From contig NC_063020.1 in assembly GCF_020509005.1 (NCBI RefSeq), positions 3,596,001 to 3,660,000 on the forward strand: a stretch of DNA of 64,000 nucleotides. Reading direction: 5' to 3'. Positions within the stretch are counted from its first letter, which is position 1. Each line of letters begins with the position of its first letter. The position numbers were made by a program, and so were the translations under genes. Source of the DNA: Fulvia fulva. Its lineage: Eukaryota; Ascomycota; Dothideomycetes; Mycosphaerellales; Mycosphaerellaceae. The notes under the pieces are model-generated. The model worked only from the letters and a program-made list of their open reading frames with translations, made no database searches and was not told the origin of the DNA. This document shows positions 55,874 through 64,000 of this stretch, piece after piece.

Positions 55874-57710
55874 GGTGGCGGTTGGTGGGGCTGGTGTGCG
55901 GGTCGTGAAGTTCTTGTTTGGAGGCTGGTGAGGCTGGATCGCTCTTTGGATGGATTGGTGTTTGAGGAGGCACAATGCTTGCTTTATATCATCTGCTCGG
56001 GGTCTTTCGATGGCTACTGAGTTCTGAATAGCTGTAGGAAATGCATGTACGGCTCCCTTGCCTCGGACTGTGCGCTCGACTATAGCACTAAGACTCTTCA
56101 GCTTCAGTATGGTATGCGGAGCGTGCACTGCTGGTCTATCACGCAAGAGTGATCTCCGAGGCAGAAGATGGTCTGCATGGTGTCTTCGTCAGGCTCAATA
56201 AGCTCGCGAGGTGGGACATGCATGGGTCAAGTTGCATAGCATGGTCTGTATACATAGCGCATGCATATCACCCCTGGAGAGGTTAGTGAATGCCTCTCGA
56301 AAGTCAAGATTAGGCGATGGAGGTCCCCAGTAGGTGGCAGGGTACGAAGCGTGTATTCCAACCATGTAGATCTTTGCCATTGGAACACAGGCACCTGATC
56401 CATGCAGTGGAGTCGTCGAAGTGGGAAATATGCGCTAGGATACAGTCCTTCATGCAAGCAGTATTATGTTCCGCGGGGCCAAATGGGATGCACTACAATG
56501 GTATGTGTCTTCATGATGACTGCTTTCATAGCTCAGTGTCGCCGCCTGTAGGTGTTGTGTCCACAGAGGCGTGCTTCATAGTCTAATTCCAGGCTTCTGA
56601 TCTTACCTGTTGGGCCATATGATCGCTCTCTGACGGAGTCACAGTGCCAGCTTCGATGAGCAAAGACAGCGGCGGTTATTCTGCCAGCAGGAGTGTGACC
56701 TTCCAGTCCAGTCATAGTCGGGTGTAGGAGAGCCAGTGACAAGGCTCAGATCTCCGGCTTGGTATTCTTGACAGTAACAAGTCTCTCTGTCAGTGGCTGT
56801 GACTCGCAGCTCACACGTGCCAAGTCAATCAAGGGTGCATGTCTTGCAGTGGTAGTCGATCCTAAGGGCCGGCACGCCCAGGGACACCAATCCTTCATGC
56901 AAGACAATTTCCTGTTCCAATACGTAGCGTGTTGCAGACTTCCTGACCACATGGCTTGGCCGTGTGTTGCGCGCGGGGCAGGGATCTTTGTTATGCTATA
57001 ACGTGGTCGACATGCCTCGGCCACGCTGTATAAAGCCTATCCTACCTCACATGTTGAGCGAACGCACCTTTGTGCAAAGCTGTTTGCCGCTGGATCCTCC
57101 AACTAGCCAAGCGGAACCGGTCCTATAACACATCTTGGCTGGGACCTGAAAGAGGAGCTCGATTGCAAGTCGTTGGCAAGATCGACGTTGTTGGACGGGG
57201 AGTCCTTCGAGACTTCATGGCGAGCCGCGGCTGCACAGCTCCCCCGGAAGAGTCGGGACGCCGGTGACAAGCAAGAGCAGGAATATGGTGCTGACCGCGG
57301 AAGTGGTCATCTGGAGATTCAGGTCGTAGTGTTGAAGACGGTTATGTGGCGCATGGAGAGGAAGGAAGGAAAGAACAAACAATGGCAGAGGTGGCAAGAG
57401 CAGGTGCCACCTCGTATCCGATACGACCAGAGTGGTCTCAAACAGCAACAGAGAAAGGAGGAACCAACGTATGTCGATATCTTCGTTGAGTAGTATGTAA
57501 GCAGCATAGCACGTCGCCGCTCTTCTATGCACAAAAGCGTATTCTGTCTCATCATCAGCCCCGAATCAATGCATAGCTGAGACCCATCCCACAACACCAC
57601 CCATGCTACTGGCTCATCTCGAGCTGTCGTAAGTGTCCCCGTGGTTCCCCAACACCGTCGCTAAATCTCAAGACAGCAAGCACTCAATCATCAACATCCG
57701 CAGCAGCCTC
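55874..57710. other. Intergenic region, no gene seen
   Basis: About 1.8 kb between the HsbA-like start and the MPE1 stop. It holds small frames only. A CCTTCATGCAAG motif occurs at about 56447 and 56890 with some surrounding similarity, perhaps an old duplication. The HsbA-like promoter is at its left end. Confidence 0.5.
55982..55990 (-). promoter_or_regulatory. TATA-like box of the HsbA-like gene
   Basis: GATATAAAG, 109-117 bases upstream of the ATG at 55873; a typical TATA position for a secreted fungal protein gene. Assigned by sequence and distance only. Confidence 0.4.
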
Positions 57711-59633
57711 CTACATCTGCTTGTAGTCGACGCTCCTCTGCCTCCTCTGCTTTCCCTGATGCCTGTGCGGGTTGATCGGCTGTCGCATGTACGGACTGTC
57801 GTTTCCAGCAGCAGGTCCAGTTGGCACGCCGCCATTGCGCATCCAACCTGGTTGCTGGTTCTGGTAGCCGCCCATGTTCCCGTTCATGCCTCCATTGATG
57901 GCCCCGTTCATCCCGTTCATCCCGTTCATCCCATTCATCCCATTCATCCCATTCATCCCATTCATCCCATTCATCCCATTCATCCCATTCATCCCATTCA
58001 TCCCGTTCATGCCCATACCCATACCCATGTTCATGCCGCCCATTGGAGGCATCATCATCGGGTTGAATGGCATGTTGGCCATGTTCATCCCAGGCATACC
58101 CATACCACTCATCATCGGGTTCATCATCATCGGGTTGGCGAAGGCGTTCATACCACCTTGAGCATTTGGCATGGAGCCAAACATGTTGTTCATCGTGTCT
58201 TTGAAATCCTCTTGGAAGCTCTTCGGTGCCATAGCCTTTGGTCCCTTGGGCGGTTGTGGTGTAACAGACTGCGATGCGGGACCTGTTGGTGGCTGAGGAG
58301 TGCCCTGCTTAGATGCCGTCTTTTTCATCTCAGCTGGGTTGCTCGGACGACGCTTGTTCTCGAGCTCGTCGTCTGCCTTGCGCTTCTTGGAGTCGGACTT
58401 TGCCGATGCTGGTGAGTCGCCACCGTTGGCCTTGGTTCCTGGTGATGCAGATGGAGACTTGGCGTTGGTAGGTTCTGGCGTGCCCGCGGCAGGACTCTGT
58501 GATGCTTCTTTGTCCTTTCGTTGTTTGTCGTTCTTCTGCTCCGCTTCGAAGTCTGACAGCTTCTTGGCAGTCTCTGTGTCTGGTTGTAGGTCGTCGAGAA
58601 TGACTTGCTCTCCGCAGTTCGGACAGGTAAGATCACTCGACTCAAGAACACTTCGCTCGATGCAGTCGAAGCAATATGTCTTGCCACAGCACGGAGTCTT
58701 GTGTGGGTTTGCAAAAGGACGATTGTCGATTGAGCACTCTAGTCCACGATCACGAAGCTCCTGGCTACCTGACGCTGCCTCCTTCGCCTTCTCTGCTGCA
58801 GCTTTCTGCTGATCCTGCAACTTCTGCCAAGCAACCTCATCGGTCTTGGTCTTGACCCATTTACCGTCCTGGGTGTACATTGCACCTTTTCCGAGCTTGG
58901 TGGGATCGACCTGACCATCTTCGCCGATGGCGTGCTCAACGTCGATTGCCACATGGAAAGACTTTGGGATACCAGTAGTGCGCTTGAACTTGTGTCCGCG
59001 CTCAAAGTTGGGATCATTGTTGGTAGGACATGCTTGGATCCAGTGACCACCTTTGCCGCAACGATGACACATATAGCCGGGAGGCAGCGGCTTATCAGGT
59101 ACAGCAGAAGACTTGTGGGTGGTCTTGTGTACAGGTCTGCCAGCGGAACTCTGCATGTCTGCTCTCATCTGATCTTTGCTTTGATTGAACATAGCCTCCA
59201 TCTTCTCCTCCTCCGTCATCGCAGCTAGATTCATACCAGCAGTAGATGGCGCACTCTTCGCCTCAATGCGGTTCGTTCTCGCATGGACTGGCATCTGACC
59301 AGTGACATAACGTGCTGCTCTTCCTGCTCCTGGCTTCGATGCAGGCAGCCGCCTTGCGATGACCGTCGTTGAGCGAGCTATCTGCGTGATGTCGTCGTTG
59401 TAGGCTATGAGGTGTCAGCACGTGATTTATTGCTCGAGAATTGGGGGACAAAACGACTCACCTTCGTTGGTGTCTGGGTTGTAGATCTCGAGGTCGAAGT
59501 CCTTGCCATCACCCATGCGTGAGATGTTCATGATCTCGCGCTTCACTTCAAATACAGACAGACTGGTGCCGTCGAAATTGATTTGCAGCGCATCCTTGCG
59601 GGACTTGAACCGGAAGAAGATGGATGAAGACAT
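57711..59633 (-). CDS. MPE1: mRNA 3'-end processing factor Mpe1 (RBBP6 family), with Met-Asn-Gly repeat
   Basis: Subunit of the cleavage and polyadenylation factor that processes pre-mRNA 3' ends. Two exons (59633-59462, 59404-57711) with a 57-base intron give 621 residues. A ubiquitin-like DWNN domain fills about residues 3-76 (SIFFRFKSRKDALQINFDG). A CCHC zinc knuckle lies near 169 (CHRCGKGGHWIQAC), and a RING/U-box-like Cys cluster near 281-325 (CSIDNRPFANP, CCGKTYCFDC, CPNCGE). The C-terminal part is low-complexity, first Lys/Ser/Pro-rich, then Met-rich. It includes about 12 consecutive Met-Asn-Gly units encoded at about 57906-58010. The coding repeat is absent from yeast Mpe1 as far as I recall. 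Long open frames of the opposite strand over this repeat are shadows. Confidence 0.93.
57906..58010. repeat. 9-bp tandem repeat encoding (Met-Asn-Gly)n within MPE1
   Basis: About twelve copies of a 9-base unit, CCCATTCAT or CCCGTTCAT on the + strand, differing only by A/G at the fourth base. The G form sits at both ends and the A form in the middle. The reverse strand codes Met-Asn-Gly. The near-identity suggests recent slippage or unequal exchange. Confidence 0.9.
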
Positions 59634-60901
59634 GGTTGCGAACGAGTCGTGTGTCACCTGCCGGCCAGGTGATTGAGCCTCGAAGTGATGGTATTGTAGT
59701 GCGTGGTCGGTCCAGTGAAGACAACAGCAATAGTAATTCTTTCTCGTGGTAGAAGTACACGTGAGTAGATAAGGTGAAGACGACTGGTGTACAAGCGAAC
59801 AAGAGGCGATGCCCACTAGCTCCAAAATGCACGACCTTGAAAGGTTGGTTTGTATTCAAATAGCAGCTGCCTGTGACAATGCCTCACAAAAGGCTGGTTG
59901 TCTCTGTCTCTCTTTCTCAAATAGTGGTCGGAAGTGGCGGTGCAGCAGTGAAGCAAGCACGCACACCAAGACACAGTATGAGGCGTGAACAAAGCACTCG
60001 AGTGGTCAGGTAAGACAGTATCCGTGACGAGTCCAGCTCTTGAATCTTGTGATGTCTCTGATTGCCCGCCGCCGCCTGATCGCCGCCGCTGCTTACCTTA
60101 TCTCAGCCGCTCGCCGCAGCTGAAGCGCGGTCGGAAATGTCAGAGGTGGGAGTGTCGCAAGGCGGTGATGCGGGAGATGTGGTCGTGAGTACCGCGAGAT
60201 GCGCGATGGTGTTGGTGTTGGTGTGTGAGGTAGAAGTGGTGGTTGGTGTCGAGGTGAGGATGGAAGAGGAGAAGGATTGCGACAAAGCCGAAGCCGGTTC
60301 TAGGCAAAGGTGCGGCTGATGCCGCGATTAGTCACCAATCACATGACCCTGACAAATCTTCCCAGACTGAGCATTCACTTCACCACACACTACTACAACA
60401 TCACAAGGCTCGCTATCGTATGGGACTCGACGTGCACGCAGCTGATGGTGCTCATCCACCCATATTGACGTTTGTGGGCTTGAAGTACATATGTAACTAC
60501 GCTCGTGCTGATCAGCCTCGACTGAGGCGCTCCTTCCCGATCTCAAATGCTGGGACTTACAATCCCATCCATATCGTCAGGAACATGAAACCGTGGGACT
60601 TTAGGCTCAACTATCAGACAATTGCGAACAAATCGGTGTGCCGTATTGGTCTGATTACGCGCGTCAAGTTGCAAGCATCATGACACTTCTGCCTCAAGGG
60701 CTATCACGCTTCGCAGAGGCAAGTGCTCTCCACCAACTGAAGCGGACGGCTCAGCTCATGGATCTCTCACGAGCCTTGGCAGCGGGCTCGGCGCCTTAGT
60801 AGAAGTCGGTGCATCAAGCCGCTGAGACAGTCATAGCTCTGACGAGAATCAGTTCAACATCGATGGGGACGGCGATGTCGTGTGCCTGTACCATGTATAT
60901 T
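59634..60901. other. Intergenic region, no gene seen
   Basis: Holds the MPE1 promoter at its left and the 3' flank of the glycosyltransferase gene at its right. Small frames only, no repeats noticed. Confidence 0.5.
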
Positions 60902-62141
60902 CTATGCAGGAGCAGTCCGGTTCTTCAAATCACTCCACGCCGGCGCAGGCACGCTGAGAATCCTACACAGATCCTTCCGACGCTTCCTGAAGTCATCATA
61001 CAAGTTTTTCCACACAATTCGGTCTCGACAAGCAGGCTTCCCATCGCAGTCCGGCTGCATCTCTGCCACGCCCTCGTGAGGCCACATGACCCATGGCTTA
61101 GGTAAAGGCCAGTCGCTGAAGTGAACAAGCTTCGCCTCAGCAAGAGCACGGTCAGGATCCCATTCGTACTTGGACTGGAGAGCGCGAGGTCCGTTGATTG
61201 TGCCTAAATATGCCGAGTGGTCGTGTTTGCGGAACTCTGCGCTCAGCATTGCGTATGGTCGGTGAGGCAAGACCATCGCCGATGCGCCGAAGCGATGGTT
61301 CAATAAGTTCATGTCATAATTCTTGCCCACTTGAAAGCCGGGCTTCATCTTCCAGGACATGAGGATGTCGATGAAATTGCGTAACTCAAGCGGGTTCGGC
61401 TCGAGTAGCATCAGCAGGCTCGTGAGCTGCCAGTCTTGAGGTTTAGTTTCATCCGACCAGTACGCTCGCGGCATTGCGATCGGTGCCTTTGGTGCCAGGA
61501 ATAGCTCGTCCATGTGTTGAAGCAGCGTGATGTCGCTGTCGATGTGTAGAACTCTATCGTACTCACCAAGCTCGAAAGCGCGCAACTTTGTTATTGATGT
61601 CGCCCACGAGCTTGGTGCGTTGAGTGTTCCAGGCTGTGCTTTACCGTCCGTATCGAGCAGCGACACTGGGCGAAGTTTGACGTTCCATAGCTTTTGTGCC
61701 CGGATCAAGAGTTGACTGTTTCGATCTTGCGGTGATTCATCTTCAAGATCCCACTCATCCGGGTAGAGCATCACTCGCTCTGCTTTGCTCCCATATCGAT
61801 GTAGTGCTTCGAAGACCATGTATGAGTTGCACAAGTTATGATTATCTGTGACGTATCTTGTTCAACCGTTAGCGGACGAGTGACAGGAAGTTGATTGCAC
61901 AGACTCACTGCACATAGGCAAACCGGCTCCAGTCGGTAGGTGGCACCTTGGGAGTACGTCTTGGTGCAGCGTTCCAATAGAACAACAAACATAATGCGAA
62001 CAGCCCCGTGGCGAGAAGTGTTCGGTATCGCCGGATGGCAAGGGTGAAGAAGTGCCTCAAGGTGCCAATGAGACTCTGGTCTCTTGGCTCATAGCGAGGC
62101 CTAACGATCGGATTGCCCCAATCATCATATTGCTCGCCCAT
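60902..62141 (-). CDS. Type II Golgi glycosyltransferase, glycogenin-like GT8 / yeast Gnt1-like
   Basis: Predicted Golgi-membrane transferase. Two exons (62141-61909, 61856-60902) with a 52-base intron give 395 residues. A short cytoplasmic tail and one membrane span (about 46-61, LLATGLFALCLLFYW) are followed by a GT8-fold lumenal domain. It contains YVTDNHNLCNSYMVFEAL, the DxD metal-binding motif in VLHIDSDITLLQHMDELFL, and a conserved end ending WPLPKPWVMWP. These features match the yeast Gnt1/fungal N-acetylglucosaminyltransferase relatives better than glycogenin, but the donor sugar cannot be told from sequence. The first ATG, 62141, is used (an upstream in-frame GTG is not a start in this setting). 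Confidence 0.9.
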
Positions 62142-62826
62142 CACCAGGAATTGTCAAGTTTGTGTTCATGTCGATGTAAAAGGAAAGTCCCATGTTCGGG
62201 TCGTTGTTGCCGATGATGACCCCTGATCGGAAAAGTGAGGTCAGGGATCGTGACGTCCACGCGTCCTTCAAGAAATGCGTCCAAACATCAACCCGCTCCA
62301 TTCTTCCTGTTGTAACATCGGTAGGCCATGACATCCACGAAGGACTTCATTACCACTGCTAGCCAATGCCTGGCTGCTGACATATCGACGCTGTTGCTCC
62401 CAGACCCGTCACACGAAGGATCATGCAGCCCCGCGTCGTTCCGGGCAGAATGTCTCCTCTGAAATACATTGTCCGATGTGATAAAATCGTTCTGTGATCG
62501 GACTGAGCAGTTGGCGGGTATCTCCATCGAGACTGAGGGCATTCTGAACTACCTTCGAGGCCAACGACAGGTGATATTGCTGAATTCCAGTGATTTTGGT
62601 CACTGCAGTCATGCCCTGCTACACACAGCACCACCCCAGGAATACGGGTTGCGAAGATCCTTCGATCCTCGAAGATATGGGAGATAGTGCGTTGTTAGGA
62701 GATATACGACACAGGTTTAAACAGGTGGCCGCGGTGTGCCAGCCAGCGTGTCTTAAAAGCGATTCAATGTCACTAACACAGCAGATCCAGAGCTCAGACA
62801 CACAGTACCCTGCGTATAGAGAAATA
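62142..62826. other. Intergenic region, no gene seen
   Basis: Lies between the divergent glycosyltransferase and SnoaL-like genes and probably holds both promoters. No TATA box or repeat was obvious. Confidence 0.5.
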
Positions 62827-63337
62827 ATGCCCACAGAGCGAACAATGATCGACCTGGGCCCAGGACTCACGCCCCGTGAAGCTGCAAGCGATGCAATCCT
62901 TCGCTGTGTACAATCACTGGATGAGAACAATGAGGAGCCACTGCGTTCAGCGTTCACGAATGATGGTGTGCTCGACCTATCTGGGCTCTCCCAAGCCACA
63001 GGACAAGAACATCCTCCACAGGACGGAATCGACAACATCGTCAAAGGAGTCTTCGCCCATGTCGGACCGATGGACTCGAAGTCATCACCTAAGCAACTTC
63101 CGTGTCAAGCTCAACAGGGGCCTAGATCAAGCAGCGGTGACTTGCTATGCTCTTGCACAACATTTTCGTGCAGGCGAGGGACGGGACCCTAACGAGAAGG
63201 ACTACTTGCTGTTCGCTAGCACGTATTGGGCAGATGTGATCAAGGAGGGCCATAGTGAGGAAGCATTGTGGAAGATCAGACGACTTAAACCAACCAATCT
63301 TTGGTGTGAAGGCAACCGCAGTGTCGTCGATAATTGA
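62827..63337 (+). pseudogene. SnoaL-like (NTF2-fold) protein with a one-base frameshift
   Basis: Small protein of the SnoaL-like polyketide-cyclase/NTF2-fold family, often a scent- or metabolite-related or orphan enzyme in fungi. The frame from the ATG at 62827 reads PREAASDAILRCVQSLDENNEEPLRSAFTNDGVLDLSG and continues through IDNIVKGVFAHVGPMDS. Homology then moves to the next frame: SHHLSNFRVKLN, YALAQHFRAGEGRD, YLLFASTYWADVIK to the stop at 63337. The break is near base 63080, where a single extra base in a TCGAAGTCATC context accounts for it; no intron could. A sequencing error would restore the gene. The rest is undamaged, so the lesion, if real, is recent. Confidence 0.75.
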
Positions 63338-63689
63338 GACGGCTGAGAATACGCGGTCTCTGTCTACAGAAGACCTTGATGGACAACCTGCTGTCTCTGC
63401 TCCACTGTAGATACGCTTGCACGTACAATCTGGCCTATTGCAAGGCATAATTACTGACGGAAGACCAACACTGCAGCCTTGGCTGAGCTATTTTGAAGCT
63501 TAAAATGTCGTACGACGTCAGAGACGGCTTGCATGCAAGCTTCAAGAGCTTTGCCATACTCGATTCACGTGTCGCTGTCTCTATACCTGAAAGCTTACTC
63601 CAATCTACAATCGATTCCAGAACCAGGAGAAACCACAGAGATTACGCTAACTCCAACCTCAGTCAACGATATTTTACATCGTCGGCACC
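63338..63689. other. Short intergenic region
   Basis: About 350 bases between the SnoaL-like gene and the Kelch gene, both on the + strand. Presumably contains the Kelch gene promoter. Confidence 0.5.
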
Positions 63690-64000
63690 ATGGCGACCCA
63701 AGCCACCCTCACAGCAAAATGGACCAAAATGACCAACGGCCCACAACTCCAACGCTCCTCACATACTGTAACAACAGTAGACAAAACCCTCTACATCTTC
63801 GGTGGTGAACTCAAACCACGCGAACCACGAGACAATGACCTCCACAAGTACATAATCGGCAGCGGAACAGACGTAACAACTCTCTCAGCCGATTCCCAAG
63901 GCACAGCGCCTTCAGCACGAGTCGGCTCAACCACTGCAGCCCTCAATGGCAAGATGTACCTCTTCTCCGGCCGTGGTGGTCCAGAGATGGCACCTGTCGA
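63690..64000 (+). CDS. Kelch-repeat protein (start only, cut by window edge)
   Basis: Frame from the ATG at 63690 to the end of the window, 103 complete codons. The first repeat begins near residue 20 (RSSHTVTTVDKTLYIFGGE) and the second near 75 (ARVGSTTAALNGKMYLFSGRGG). Both have the Gly-Gly and aromatic spacing of Kelch blades, so a beta-propeller is expected. It is a small-propeller type such as fungal Kelch/Galactose-oxidase-like proteins; the role cannot be told from this part. No intron is seen so far. Confidence 0.85.
   Translation, partial: MATQATLTAKWTKMTNGPQLQRSSHTVTTVDKTLYIFGGELKPREPRDNDLHKYIIGSGTDVTTLSADSQGTAPSARVGSTTAALNGKMYLFSGRGGPEMAPV

Noticed and set aside
57874..58161. + strand open frame of repeated Ile-Pro-Phe
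   Set aside because: Reverse-strand reading of the Met-Asn-Gly repeat of MPE1.
1..64000. CRISPR array, rRNA operon or virus-like genes
   Set aside because: No regularly spaced repeats beyond the minisatellites, no rRNA-like blocks, and no capsid, polymerase or integrase sequence were seen.

Overview
The window is nuclear DNA of a filamentous ascomycete (Pezizomycotina). Most genes carry short GT-AG introns (about 40-150 bases) with branch sites of the CTAAC/CTGAC kind. Several families are typical of the group: a CFEM/PTH11-type receptor, an HsbA-like wall protein, FAS1-domain and GPI-tailed secreted proteins, LPAELR-type F-box-like proteins and a caspase-like protein. The gene mix suggests Dothideomycetes, possibly Mycosphaerellales, but that is a guess from style and not a placement. 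No rRNA, convincing tRNA or CRISPR array was found.

Layout. 1-2 kb: 3' truncated Gbp2/Hrb1-like RNA-binding protein. 2-9 kb: about 7 kb with no recognisable gene, holding one 26-bp inverted-repeat fold-back. 9-12.6 kb: RPN12 (26S proteasome), a broken short-chain dehydrogenase, a two-part secreted protein. 12.6-16.4 kb: tandem duplication and a Tc1/mariner element with intact terminal repeats but three TAG codons in its transposase. 16.4-24 kb: two surface proteins (the second, a two-FAS1 protein, has an in-frame stop), an F-box-like protein and a coiled-coil protein. 26.5-38.6 kb: ankyrin protein with a Myb/SANT-like N-terminus, MFS transporter, second F-box-like protein, CFEM-PTH11 receptor, mitochondrial rRNA methyltransferase MRM2, and a Q-rich conserved protein. 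38.4-42.6 kb: about 4.2 kb without a gene. 42.6-48.2 kb: TBC-domain RabGAP and a sugar/inositol-type transporter. 48.4-52.6 kb: three co-directional genes encoding a caspase-like protease, a three-span membrane protein of the DUF6594 type, and a 90-residue protein of unknown function. 53.5-64 kb: SUA5, an HsbA-like protein, MPE1 with a Met-Asn-Gly repeat, a GNT1-like glycosyltransferase, a frameshifted SnoaL-like gene and the start of a Kelch protein.

Housekeeping genes (GBP2-like, RPN12, MRM2, TBC GAP, SUA5, MPE1) are intact and scattered. Damage is confined to accessory genes: the SDR, FAS1 and SnoaL-like genes and the transposase. The three TAG codons of the transposase, and possibly the one in the FAS1 gene, fit CpA-to-TpA change, the signature of repeat-induced point mutation (RIP). 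The most interesting candidate system is the caspase-like/DUF6594 pair, which resembles the protease-plus-membrane-effector layout of fungal cell-death modules. That reading is an inference from layout and domains only.
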